Part shown: positions 39,901 to 49,300 of the stretch, piece after piece
How positions within the stretch are numbered: the stretch's first letter is position 1
Layout of the letters: every line of letters begins with the position of its first letter
Source of the DNA: Halisarca cf. caerulea
Lineage: Eukaryota > Porifera > Demospongiae > Chondrillida > Halisarcidae
Assembly: GCA_963170055.1 (NCBI GenBank)
Contig: CAUJGJ010000185.1
Location: 2,944,275-3,008,274, forward strand
Length of the DNA stretch: 64,000 bases
Direction: 5' to 3'
Made by a program: the position numbers and the translations under genes
The notes under the pieces: generated by a model
What the model was told of the DNA's origin: nothing
Seen by the model: only the letters and a program-made list of their open reading frames with translations
Database searches by the model: none

Positions 39901-42900
39901 ATCATTAAAAACAGCAAGTCACTTCATGAAGTTATTACTGCTTACCTCATTTATCCCACCCGTCCTTCATAGCAAGTAAATCTAATGTGCCTAACAAATT
40001 GGACGCCATCAATAGACACTCTTGGGACCATCGTTAACTGTCCAGTTTATGGAGGTTTTGTATTGTACACATGTGTCAATTGAGGGATGTCAAATGGGGC
40101 AGAGCAGTGGTGTCTATTGGCTGCACATTTTATAGGTGTCCTTTAATAGAGGTTTCACTGTCAGTAGTCACTGTAATTCAAAATTTTTACATCAAAGTGC
40201 ACTAATTAAGTACATCTTGGTTATGTATGCTTGGATACATGGAAGGACATACACTTAAAATGTGTGTGGTCTAGGATCTGATATTCCATGAAAATTTGAG
40301 CTAATCTTTGTGACAGCACAAAATGTGAAGTTTACTTGAATAATATTATGCTTTCCAAGGTAGTAACAGCACCCTATATCATGCATGCAGATGTCTGCAA
40401 CATCCACAGATTTAGACATACCCCAAGAACCCTGGGTAGTCTGGGATACTCTGTGTCTCTGAATCCACCTCAGACAATTTTTCATTCATAGGATTAACCT
40501 CCTCGCAACAGGTGCTTTTAACATAGCTTTTACGAGCAGTTGGAACAGGATTGAGGTGTAAACCTCTTCTACCTGAAGATCCGCAATCTCTTTCAGCAAG
40601 CATAACTTTGGCTTCTCTTCCATGTCCTTAGATAACATCTCTGAAACTTTCCTCCATGCAGCGCTCTCTAGCATTTCCCCAACCTCACAATATGACATTC
40701 TCCTAATAGCCTCTACCTCCATACTACTTCAACCAAAGTCACCAAAACACTTAATCATATTCCTCATCCATACCCCCTTGCTACACTCCACCGCTTGCCT
40801 CGCTAATTTCTTAAATTATATTTCTCTGCATTCAGAACTTCCAGCCAAAATCGCACACAATGCATCTTTGCTTTCCACACCAAAGGCAACACCTTCAATT
40901 CGTACCGCAAAGATGCCTTAGAATGAAGGGTGCCCACACCAAAAAACATTCGAAGGGCACGCGTTTGAACCTGTTCAATGGCATCCAGATGTCTGCTGCA
41001 CCCCCAAACTTCAGCACCATACACTAGTGTAGAGTCAACCAATGACCCAATTAGCTTCCTGTATATATCAACTGACATATCACCAATCTCCTCCCGACAC
41101 CTATGAAAACATGTTCCTAGAGCTCTTCTACCAGCATTTGCTCTATCTTCCACCATTTCTCTCAAATTCAGATGCTCATCAATGATGCAACCCAAATATT
41201 TGTAAGCTGAAACCATGTGAATTGTCTCACCATCCACCTCATGCGCTAAATCGCACCTCTCTACCTTCTTACTTCGAACATGAATGATTCCGGACTTTGC
41301 CACATTGATCTTTACACCCCACTCTCTACACCAATCTAACAGCACTTCCAACCTTTTTTAAACTCCTTTCATCTGAAACAACTAGAAGCATGTATTATCA
41401 GCAAGTAGAAGACCAGGTATAATCTCCCCACCACACTCTATACCACACTTCTCTTCCTTCAACTTCTTCACCACACCATTGATGTACAAGGAGAATAGTA
41501 AAGGTGACAAAACACACCCCTGTTGCAGTCCCGAGTTCACCTAAAAATCCTCACTAAACTGGCCTTCAACCTTAACCTTGCACACACTTCCTTCATAAAA
41601 GGCCTGCAAAAACCTCAGGAATCTTCCATTCACACCTACACTCTGGAGACAAGACCACAACTTCTCTCGATCCATCATGTCATATACTTTTGAAAAATCA
41701 TATTACCATACCATTACTCTGTTTCAACATCTCTGCTTGGCCCATCAACACCAGTGAAAGAATTTGGTCTCTACAGCTTCTACCTTTCCGAAACCCACCC
41801 TGCTCTTCCTCAATGAGTCCCTGCTCTTTAGCCATACCAGACAGCCTATTCTCCAAAATTTTACACAACACTTTACTAACCAAATATGTCAGAGCAATAC
41901 CACAAAATGTGTTTACATTGCATACCCCCCTTCCTGATTTCATCAGCACTGGTATAATCACACTCTCTTTCCGCAAGGAAGGCACTCTTCCATATTGCCA
42001 ACAAACTTCAAACAAAGATACCCATATATTGAAACACCACCATGTCCATCACCACATCATCCATACCAGGAGCTGCATCTTTTTTTTTTCATTTCCTTAA
42101 TAGCCCACAAAACTTCCTCTGTGGAGATAGGTTCACAAAGATGGTCACTAAATCCATTCTGGCTTTCTTCAGTGTGCACCTTAATATTATTGGGTACCTG
42201 ATCCCCTGTACTACCAGCAAGAACCTTTACAAAGTGATTCTTCCAAATTGCTAACGCATCTTCTCCTGATTGCACATCACCCTCTTCATCAAAAACATGC
42301 AGTAAGTTACAACCTTGTTTCTTTCTTTTGGTAACATTCATCCTCCTTAGGTCTCTCCAAAATTTCTTTGGACATCGCAAATGATTCTCTACCTTCCCTC
42401 GCCTGATGCTCAAATGACCTCTTTTCGCCCTTTTTACTGCCTTGGAATACTCATACTCAAGTTCTTAACTTCCCCAGAAGCTTTACCCTCCAGCCACTCC
42501 TTTTCCTTCTTGTGTATGACCTTCAACACGGTCCTGTTTGTGACGTCAAACTATTACGCAACGCTTTTTTCCAGTTTGCGGAAGTCGCCCATGCATTAAT
42601 TGGATTTTGAGCACCTTTCAAAGGCCATAACTCCCCCACCATGTGTACGACTACACTAAAATGGTTATCATTGGACATAGTTTTCAACGTCTTTTACATA
42701 TCAAAAATTTTCCCAACGTGTCATGGCCCTTTAAGAAAATATTTTGCAATGACCATTTTTATGTTTATCCTGTGGTCGGTTATACATACCCTGGATAACC
42801 ACTAACTAATTTTATGCATTCCAATCCATACTTTGCCTGGTGTGTGTGCCAGTATTAGACTCAGTTGAGTATCCCATGTATGTGTACATTGTTACAGGTT

Positions 42901-43493
42901 CAAGTGTTCAGCCAAAACTCAGCTCTGATTTGGCTCAAAAGACAGCATCTGATCAGAAAGACACACATACTGCATCAAGGTATAAGGAGCTTAGTCAGCA
43001 AACCTTGATCACTCCCAACGTATACCACTCTGCCCATAGTGAGCCGGGGGCTCAGTCCGAACTACCTCAAGAGACTGCATCCACCCAGAGAGATCCAAAT
43101 GCTGCATCAAGGTATGAGGAGCTTGATCATCAAAACCTGGCCACTCCAAATGTATATCAATCAGCACTCACTAAGGAAGTGGACTCAAACTATGACTTAC
43201 CACTTATACTTGGACCCCTGCTCTTGCCCAAAGTAGAAGAATCCAAAGTGCCAGGAATGCCAAAAGGAAAAGACAACATGGATGAAGTCATCAAGAAAGA
43301 CATTGATACCCAAGAATTGATCAGTGATATTGATGATGTTGCCATACAGAATGAAGGTGTAGATAGTGAGCAGATGGTAGCCACAGATGAAGAGTATGTA
43401 GAGATACAGAATTCTACTGCAGATGATGAGGAACAAGAAGTTGACAACCAGTCTATCACTTCAGAGACTGTCAACTTGCTGTCAGGAGAATAA
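17462..43493 (+). CDS. Giant EMI-EGF-Sushi-Ig-GCC2_GCC3 transmembrane receptor with tyrosine-motif tail
   Basis: Eighteen exons: 17462-17571, 17936-18037, 18148-18230, 19216-19308, 19672-19770, 19945-20040, 25086-25208, 25298-25393, 25462-25584, 27197-27319, 28301-30081, 30668-30788, 30859-34482, 35044-35436, 36009-36046, 36242-36290, 37961-38308 and 42898-43493. Their sum is 7998 bases, a clean frame of about 2665 residues. Order: signal peptide (1-22); EMI-like Cys-rich domain (37-98; YYTSC, RCSRTGYRS, CC.GY as in MEGF10/Draper); three EGFs (99-194); cbEGF (DIDEC); EGF; cbEGF; cbEGF (DINEC, to ~349); two Sushi domains; EGF; a long N-glycosylated, partly coiled-coil ectodomain; two Ig domains (~1840-2020); GCC2_GCC3 repeats (2192-2322); transmembrane helix (~2336-2360, then KRKRK); a ~300-residue tail with many YxxL/I motifs. 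A type I surface receptor; by analogy with Draper/MEGF10, possibly in recognition or engulfment. That role is inference. Confidence 0.87.
17936..18230 (+). CDS. EMI-like domain exons of the giant receptor
   Basis: Exons 17936-18037 and 18148-18230 encode a Cys/Tyr-rich module. Its pattern of paired aromatics, YYTSC, an aromatic-W-x-C step, C-S-R-T-G-Y-R-S and the CC-x-GY end fits the EMI domain that follows the signal peptide in MEGF10/11 and Draper. The paralogue at 56841-57119 has exons of identical length (102 and 83) with the same cysteines. No profile search was possible. Confidence 0.65.
18842..19102. repeat. (TATC)n/(GATA)n microsatellite with an inverted centre
   Basis: Runs of tatc/tcta up to about 18930 switch through tatatatata to gata/agat repeats down to about 19102. 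The sequence is therefore self-complementary and could form a large hairpin. It sits in an intron of the giant receptor. Confidence 0.95.
20071..20280. mobile_element. Short MITE of family A ('cgcgaaaatt' ends)
   Basis: The left end tactgtatgcgcttcaattt and the right end aaattaaagcgtatatggta are inverted repeats. The inside carries further cgcgaatat blocks. The termini match the 686-bp element at 9651-10336. It is followed 20 bases later by the BEN-carrying element. Confidence 0.8.
21014..21428 (-). CDS. BEN-domain coding exon
   Basis: Open on the minus strand from about 21428 to a stop at 21014. It carries the BEN pattern: a helix with [18 protein letters not shown], then [19 protein letters not shown], and a final helix [22 protein letters not shown] domains bind DNA or chromatin partners in BEND proteins, Insensitive and NAC1. 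Upstream minus-strand frames (21635-21453, [15 protein letters not shown]) look like a coiled coil and may belong to the same product through a splice. The frame is not continuous across the minisatellite, so the full gene model is uncertain and may be broken. Confidence 0.65.
21775..22315. repeat. 27-base minisatellite with a ~220-base higher-order unit
   Basis: About 19-20 copies of a unit like gatgtagtgattgtgtcagt+tggatca. Some copies have an extra gt (29 bases). The blocks 21828-22040 and 22048-22260 begin identically and run in parallel, giving a higher-order period of 220 bases. On the minus strand the unit reads [13 protein letters not shown] nonapeptides, but the two-base insertions break the frame. 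Confidence 0.9.
22541..22990 (-). CDS. Probable N-terminal exons of the BEN-element gene
   Basis: On the minus strand, one open segment at about 22990-22805 reads ...[20 protein letters not shown]... A second starts after a gatgcag acceptor near 22740 and runs to 22541 ([20 protein letters not shown], then [14 protein letters not shown]). Together they look like one alpha-helical protein start separated by a short intron. No family was recognised. Membership in the BEN gene is inferred from strand and position inside the element. Confidence 0.4.
23668..23755. repeat. Hairpin inside family G element
   Basis: gactcaagagagattaaacc and its inverse ggtcaatctctcttgagtc are separated by about 45 bases. 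The same hairpin is kept in the second copy near 56150-56230. Confidence 0.75.
24536..24712. mobile_element. MITE, 'cagtgaaacctctctaat' family
   Basis: Left end cagtgaaacttctctaattc and right end attagagaggtttcactg are inverted. A related truncated copy (cagtgaaacatctctaatcc) is at 35723. Confidence 0.8.
25086..27319 (+). CDS. cbEGF/EGF exon block of the giant receptor
   Basis: Exons 25086-25208 ([12 protein letters not shown]), 25298-25393 (plain EGF), 25462-25584 ([12 protein letters not shown]) and 27197-27319 ([12 protein letters not shown]). cbEGF exons are all 123 bases and EGF exons 96 bases, each with phase-1 borders, the classic arrangement for exon shuffling. The D-x-D/N-E-C start predicts calcium binding. 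All four have close counterparts in the paralogue (57869-60166). Confidence 0.92.
25930..26232. mobile_element. MITE-like inverted repeat in the receptor intron
   Basis: ggatgaaacttttgcagttt near 25962 is inverted near 26205 (ccacgaaagtttcatcc). It lies in the intron between two cbEGF exons. It resembles family A loosely (cacgaaagttt). Confidence 0.5.
28301..30081 (+). CDS. Sushi-Sushi-EGF and large ectodomain exon
   Basis: A 1781-base exon. It opens with two Sushi/CCP-like modules ([15 protein letters not shown]..., then [11 protein letters not shown]...) and an EGF ([20 protein letters not shown]...). About 430 residues of unrecognised, Ser/Thr- and Cys-rich sequence with N-glycosylation sites follow. 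It joins exon 30668-30788 in phase 0. Confidence 0.88.
30859..34482 (+). CDS. 3.6-kb ectodomain exon with coiled coil, furin-type sites and two Ig domains
   Basis: One uninterrupted exon of about 1208 codons. The first two thirds are unrecognised and rich in N-glycosylation sites, with heptad-like helices (around [19 protein letters not shown]). A basic site NRQRRAA lies near 32740. Two Ig-like domains follow (LNLMCEV...YEW...[19 protein letters not shown]...IGWYF...[10 protein letters not shown]). A second basic site SSRRKRVAG is at about 34040, before a region ending in the first GCC2_GCC3 cysteines. Confidence 0.9.
35044..35436 (+). CDS. GCC2_GCC3 (ephrin-receptor-like) repeat exon
   Basis: Four to five Cys-rich repeats of the form C-x-x-C-x-x-G-x-Y-Q-x-x-x-G-x-x-x-C (for example [18 protein letters not shown]). 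They are followed by the short exon 36009-36046 leading into the membrane. This module often stands next to the membrane in sponge and other metazoan receptors. Confidence 0.9.
35723..35803. mobile_element. Truncated MITE, 'cagtgaaacctctctaat' family
   Basis: cagtgaaacatctctaatcc ... gtcagattaggaggttgttg matches the left two thirds of 24536-24712. The right inverted end is missing. Confidence 0.65.
36242..38308 (+). CDS. Transmembrane and first cytoplasmic exons of the giant receptor
   Basis: Exon 36242-36290 plus the start of 37961-38308 make one hydrophobic helix ([20 protein letters not shown]...CIVC) followed by KRKRK. The tail then carries Y2377, Y2415 (YDTI), Y2421 (YNIPL) and Y2433 (YEFSQL). 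The intron between them (36291-37960) holds two inverted-repeat elements. Confidence 0.9.
36529..37058. mobile_element. 530-bp inverted-repeat element in the transmembrane-exon intron
   Basis: Left end tactgtataagccctaattt and right end aaattagggcttataaggta are inverted over at least 20 bases. It contains a 148-codon plus-strand frame (36599-37045) of unknown meaning. Confidence 0.8.
37146..37453. mobile_element. Inverted-repeat element with a nested hairpin MITE
   Basis: tactgtaggcactttaactt and agtttaagtacacatggta are imperfect inverted ends. A near-perfect 40-base-arm palindrome (37245-37337) has inserted in it. Its flanks catcgggct and catcggact look like a target-site duplication. Confidence 0.6.
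37245..37337. mobile_element. Palindromic MITE with 40-base arms
   Basis: tagtctcaaaaccagaccca+acttctgatgttccgtgacg, a loop of about 12 bases, then the inverse. The arms are nearly perfect. The flanks suggest a 9-base (8 or 9) target duplication, as made by hAT or Mutator transposases. Confidence 0.85.
39137..42734. mobile_element. TTAA-flanked inverted-repeat element, 3.6 kb, with nested LINE
   Basis: TTAA|agggccactgacacgtt at the left and aacgtgtcatggccct|TTAA at the right. The TTAA target and AGGG...CCCT ends fit piggyBac/Kolobok-type transposons. Most of the interior is a minus-strand LINE. It occupies the intron between the first and last tail exons of the giant receptor. Confidence 0.75.
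40380..42560 (-). pseudogene. Degenerate non-LTR retrotransposon (LINE) reverse transcriptase
   Basis: Minus-strand pieces in order: 42413-42057 (pre-[23 protein letters not shown]-like; [15 protein letters not shown]), 42015-41698 (RT start: [34 protein letters not shown]), about 41700-41350 (QQGC...[17 protein letters not shown]), 41351-40803 ([35 protein letters not shown]) and 40722-40490. The catalytic ADD motif reads ADN, and a stop lies at about 41540 (FSED-F-stop-VNS), so the enzyme is dead. It lies inside the TTAA element. Confidence 0.85.
42898..43493 (+). CDS. Last exon: cytoplasmic tail with duplicated tyrosine module
   Basis: Acceptor gttacag before 42898; stop TAA at 43491-43493. 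Two modules of about 44 residues repeat: ASRYKEL...TPNVYHSA (Y2496, Y2510) and ASRYEEL...TPNVYQSA (Y2540, Y2554). SNYDLPL and EEYVEI (Y2634) follow, then an acidic end. YxxL/I pairs 14 residues apart resemble ITAM halves. Confidence 0.9.
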
Positions 43494-45480
43494 TTCAGGC
43501 ATAGTTCTATGTTAGATATTAGCTGCAATAATGTTTTAATACATAATATGTATATACTGCTTAGTTTGAGGCGGGTACCTTTAATTTCAAGCGTTAGTTA
43601 TATTCACTTTAATTATTATACTCCTTATTAATATAAATATTATAATTAATATATACCAAGACAATTAAAGCTGCATACAGCATATAATTATATAATAATT
43701 ATAAAATAATTATATATGATAATTGTATATTATACTACTGGTACTAATGAGCAAATAAAATATTAATATAATAATATTATTATACATGCAGAATCAGCGC
43801 TGCATGTGCATGTGTCAGACCCACATGCAGCTAGCTGCAGGCTGGCCATGAATTGCTATATATTGCGCATTATATATACGTAGGTATAATCATAGATAGT
43901 ATATATAATATACTATAATATATTATACTTATATAATCATACCTTCAAAATTCTCACATGGCAGCTAGGCATGTGTATACACTGAAATAATACTGATTCC
44001 AATTAAGGTTCCCCAAAAAAATTTCATCCTATAATATGTATAACCCTAGGCCTGACATTGACAGTGCTTTACCTCCCAATTAATTATTGTGGGTATTTAT
44101 AGGCCAAGTACAGACACACCAGTTTTCAGTTGGCTCTGGCAGGATCCACAGAACAAAGCTCCACCCGGCCGCTATACTATATAGTCCCTTCAAGTACAAT
44201 TGCAAGTAGGAGTATGTCACATACCAAGGCAGCTGGCAATCCTTCGTGTCCTCATTCCTTGAAAATACAATTTTCGTCATGATCACAGTGCATGTTCTAC
44301 ATTCTCAATCATAAAAGCTATATGCATCAGATGGCACATAAACAGGTTGATCCAAAATTGTGTAATCATTATGGTAATATAATAATTCCTATAGATATAT
44401 TACTATATACTGCCATAATAATAAACATGCAATATGAATTTAATGGTACTAATACTATTATTGTCACATTAAACTACAGTATAATATTACTATATAGTAT
44501 AGACTAAGTATAATATAATGAAGTATATTATTAATGATAATATGTTCAATAATTCAATGACATATTCCAATATTAATGTATGGATATAATGATATACAAT
44601 ATAAATGGTGTACATATAATATTATACTTTTATTATGCACATTAAACTACAATATAGTATAGTATAGAATAATACCATTATGTAACAAAGTATCATGAAA
44701 TAATCAGGGCATGTAGCTATAGTGAGACTTACAGGAGAGAAGGACAGCAGGACAGCAGGACACCAGAGCAGCAGGTTGGAAGGACAGCAGGACACCAGAG
44801 CGGCAGTATGGTAGGACAGCGGGACAGCAGAACAGCAGGTTGGAAGGACGGCAGGTTGGCAAGACAGCAGGATGGCAGGATGGCAGGACAGCAGGATGGC
44901 AGGATGGCAGGACTGCAGGATGGCAGGATGGCAGGACAGCAGAACAGCAGGACAACAGGACATATCTTACATATTGCACCTGCCTTGCAAGTGAACACAG
45001 GACAACAACAACAATAGACTAATAGGTAACCATGCACATAATCTAATTTATATAAAATCACTTCGTAAGGGTCTAAACAGTGCATGTACTACTAGCAGTA
45101 GTCAGGCAGTGTCACAGTTCCAAGTGATCTTGGTGTTTGAGACTTTAGTTATACGGTACTTTCTCTGTCAGTGATTGGTGTCCCAGCTACCCACCTACAT
45201 ACTTACAGAATGGTGCCACTGCAGCTGAATGATATTATAATGCAGAACTGCACTGCTTTTGAGAGAAACACTCATCCCTCTATATACCAATCACCATGCA
45301 TAGTACCATCAATGTGCAAGCTTGTTAGCAATGCCGCAGCATATCTAATGCGCCACCTTGCATAATATGGTCATCAGTTGAACAATATCCCTTGGATTAT
45401 GCTTGCCCCAATTGCAACAGTACTGACTTGCAAAATCCCTTAATATCAGTTATAAATGGAAAGACGGAAGGAACCCCCAG
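43494..45480. other. Very AT-rich intergenic DNA downstream of the giant receptor
   Basis: No supported gene. Long A/T-only stretches (43600-43930, 44380-44700) are followed by the minisatellite at 44735-44962. The receptor's polyadenylation signal is probably in the first hundred bases (ttttaatacataat region), but no clean AATAAA could be assigned. Confidence 0.5.
44735..44962. repeat. GGACAGCAGGATGGCA-type minisatellite
   Basis: Short units ggacagcag, gatggcag and gttggaag recur with 8-10-base spacing across 230 bases. All six frames read through as low-complexity peptide (SCHPAIL or QDGRMAG), which is an artefact of the repeat. Confidence 0.9.
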
Positions 45481-45489
45481 GCAACACCT

Positions 45490-46024
45490 AGGAAAATACG
45501 TAGAATAAATGGTCCTTCTTGTTAGCCGGGTGTACAAGTGCCCTAAAGGGCATGATGTATTGGGCTACCATCCAGGCCTCATGATCCCAGTACCAATGCA
45601 GAAGAGTGTACCATTTGCATTGTGGCACTGCACAGGATTCACATATGACCTGTTGGAACTAGTCTATTCCCTAATCCTCGAGGAGTGACCATTAGTGCCA
45701 TTACAGAAACATTGTAAAGGAATAGATATGAGGACTACTTCAAACTGAGGTCCTTCTATTGTTTAATGCACTCTCACCTCAATGCACCAGAAATGCCATT
45801 CCCATCTGTGGAGGATTGCGAGCAAACATTTGGTGTCAAGCAGACCAGTTAGTTTCTAGAAGAAGGAAAATTTGTGCATTAATGAGATGTGAAAGACAAA
45901 TTAATGTAGACATAAATGATGAATGGTTGTGTTATGACCACACATTCGCCTCATTCAGTGAGTTTTTACATTAAAATTTCAAGGTACTCATGTACAAACA
46001 CATACACATTAGCAACATGCACAC

Positions 46025-46082
<58 letters not shown>

Positions 46083-46095
46083 CACACACAAACAC

Positions 46096-46126
<31 letters not shown>

Positions 46127-46151
46127 CACGCACGCACAAACACACCACACA

Positions 46152-46212
<61 letters not shown>

Positions 46213-47190
46213 AACAAACAAACAGGCACACAATTGTATAAACAAGCAAATAACCATGCAAAATACCATATAACAAAATCCATTGTGGACCCGGCCTTCA
46301 ACATCATTCATTTGTATAATTTCCTGTTTAACCGAAACATGTGCATTTCCAGGAACATAGACAGAAAATGGTTGAAACAGTACATGGCTCTCTTCTGTGT
46401 CCTCAATCCACACCTGGTCCCGATTGTGACATGTATGGAGGCTAACTTCTGACTAGCTTGGCATTTGCAACTGTTGAAGATATATTACAAGGGAGACTAC
46501 ACATGCAGGGAGTCACAGGTGGAGAATTGTACATTGACAACTGCTGTGCATGGAGAACCAAGTTGCAGAGGTGTTTGGCCAATTAAGACCTTATAAAAAG
46601 ATATTTCTGGACATCTTTCATGCTGTTAAGCGGATAGGAAACAAGAACCCTATAGCAGCATGAACTCTAGGTTGCTTGCATGGAGGAACTGCATATGAGT
46701 AGTTTTGAGACAACTTACTGACATGATATAATAGATGTGTCGAATGAACATTGACAACCCCTGGACCTGGTTAGTTGTGCATACAATCATAAACAAAATA
46801 CTACCGTACCATTATTCTCATCTGCAGTTTAGAGCAGGGTTTCTATTGGAGCAGATGGACACTTTCACAAAGTGATGGTCAGCAAAGGTATCCAGTAAGG
46901 GTGAGAGAGCCATGTCTGATGGAGGCTTAAGAGATCAAGAACCTAGAAAAACACTTGCTAAAGGGGTGGTTGTCAGGCATGAGAAATGCATGGCACAGAT
47001 TGGTAAAGGTGACATGCAATATGCATTATACACTCTTTGCTCTCATCGCCATGCAGGGGTAAAGCCTGTTCAGGGCAGAAATGAAAACTTACACAAGAAT
47101 ATAATCTATCATGAGAACATCAAGGTGAGTGAGTATTGTATGAATTTAAACATCACACCTACTACATTCATTGCACAAACATAGCAGCAA
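45490..47190 (+). pseudogene. Decayed DDE-type transposase-like gene
   Basis: Pieces in several frames line up as one protein: 45540-45710 (KCPKGHDVLGYHPG..., FALWHCTGFTYDLLE), about 46510-46680 (ELYIDNCCAWR; after a frameshift VFGQLRPYKKIFLDIFHAVK) and 46912-47130 (GVKPVQGRNENLHKNI). The Y-D-N-C-C, LD-x-FHA-x-x-R and G-R-N-E-x-LH motifs are those I associate with a large transposase-like family repeated in sponge and cnidarian genomes. Stops, frameshifts and a (CA)n block (46029-46206) show it is dead. Confidence 0.55.
46029..46206. repeat. (CA)n microsatellite
   Basis: Almost pure ca repeats with a few interruptions (cacaccacacac, acacgcacgc). Confidence 0.98.
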
Positions 47191-49300
47191 TGCGTATTAC
47201 ATAGATTTCTGGGCTGTGGCAGTGACACTTAACTTCAAACTCCATTACCATGCACATAAAAATACTCAAGAGGTGCAAAGGCTCTTTATAAACACTGTGT
47301 GCACAAATGTGCAGAAGTTAAACTATTGCAGTAAACCCTAGTGCTTATCTATTAACTGTTGTGTATCTCTGACGAGACTTTATTTGAAGTAGTTATAAGT
47401 GTGATAAGTTTAGGTAATTTGCTTTAGTTGATATATACTGTCCATACAATGTTCTTCATTGACATGTACGTATGTAGCCATGCATGTTGGTAAACAACAC
47501 TATGCATGCATGGGAGTGGAGACATTGGCCAGTGCACCATGGAACATATCTACATGTATTGTGTAATACCTAGGTGTATATAGATGTGCTCATCACTGGC
47601 CTTGTTGACAACTGGCTTCTTACTTATTATCACTATACCCATAGGTGACAAGCTGTTGTATCATGCTAGGTAGTAGCAATCAAAGAAACAAACAAACAAC
47701 TAAAAACGAACAACCAACTCATGTACTACAACTCCCACTAAAAAGACCATAGACCATGTAACCTATAAGTATATATACATCAATTATAACAATCAACAGT
47801 ACACACACATACGTAATATATATCATGCACTAATAGCATGGAACACCAAAGTTTACAGTACACATAGACAAACAGCCTAGTTCAAGTTACTACACAAGCC
47901 AAAATTGGTACGGTGCATTTTGAAACACACTCTGGGGCAGTACCTTGAAGAGGAGCTCCAGATTTGATAGAGATGGCAGTGTTTATGCCAACAGCAAAAA
48001 GATCCTGATCTCAGGCTTTTGGCCAGAGCACCATTATGAAGGATATTTCCACCCAAGTGGCCATGCAGAGTAGCTGTCCATGGTGATATCACCAATCCCT
48101 GGAAGGAAGTAATGCCAACAAATATTTATAATTACTAAGTGGCTGGGAACAGTCTCAAAGGCACACAATTGCAAGGAGGAGTTCATCTTCATTGGAGCCA
48201 TAGCAGCCACAGCTGTGATCATGGGCCCACAAACCCATGCAAAGGTCCATGACATGTTCTTGGAAGCAATGAGCCTGTATGTGATTTGCATTGCCGATCC
48301 TATAGCTCTGCCAAATCCCAAGCTTTAAGCATTTTGGTGGGGCAACCTATTGCTGGCTTGGTGCAGGAGGGGAAGAAGGAGAGGATGGTCAATGACTATA
48401 CTCGGCAAGGCCTCTTCAAGCACTTGGCTGACAGGAAAGGTTAAGACCTTTTTGCCCAAGAGGAGATAACAGCCCTTTTCAACATACATGCTGCAAAGGA
48501 GACAGTATGCAAGAAGGCTCTCTAGCTCAAAGAGCTCAGTAGTGCAACCAACAGGGAGAAAATCCTCTCATCCTGTGTCTGCATGCCTGTAAGGCTTTCT
48601 GTAGCTAGCACCTTTTGTACAAAGAATTTAGCCATCTATATCCATGCAACAGCCAGGATGGATTTTGTCAACCGTCAACTGTTATGTATGCACTCCTAAG
48701 CCACATGCACCTGCTTGTGGAAGATGAAGTGGTGAGGTGGAGCAGGGAGTTCAGTCAGCTGCCACTCACGGGCTTTGAACTTGTCTACAGGATTGTAGAA
48801 CACAGTTACTTTCAAGGACAGAAACATGACCCAGCCCAGGTGCCATGGAGGCAAACACTGCATGAGTTCGCTGACCAAATGACAAGAATGATGAACAACA
48901 AGTGGGAAGGTAAACAGCAGCCAGGCACATACATCATGCAGCAATGTATATCAAAAGACAAGAGAATAATGATCAGGTATAAGTTTGCTAGCTAGCTATC
49001 TTGGTTTTGAAAAGTATCAAAGTCACTAATACTGCCACCAATTACGCATAATGCATATTCCCATTTTACATATTGAGAGTGGTGCTGCATGTGCTCTACA
49101 GGGCTATTGACCGGGCTTCATGGCACGCCAACAACAGATGAAGAAAATGACAATGATAGTACCGGCACAAATGCCATCAAATGCCATCAGCGAGGAAACC
49201 ATGCATGGCACAGATGGCACATAATAGTGGATGAATCCACAATTATGTGCCATCTGCCTGACAGTCTTCAAAACCTTTAATGGGTTATTTCTTTCTGCGT
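47191..49300. other. Unidentified reading-frame fragments, probably old mobile DNA
   Basis: Plus-strand fragments at 48337-48440 (AGLVQEGKKERMVNDYTRQG, LFKHLADRKG), 48460-48600 and 48615-48995 (LLVEDEVVRWSREFSQLPLTG..., WRQTLHEFADQMTRMMNNKW) look like real but broken coding sequence with stops between. No family was recognised. 47191-47880 shows nothing. Confidence 0.35.

Noticed and set aside
44622..45085. Cys/Pro-rich minus-strand frames (SCHPAILLSCHPAIL)
   Set aside because: All frames are open because of the short-period minisatellite; there is no start context, homology or splice support.
45966..46452. Long frames of CVCVCV or HTHTHT peptide on both strands
   Set aside because: They are translations of the (CA)n microsatellite; the same applies to 53656-53952.
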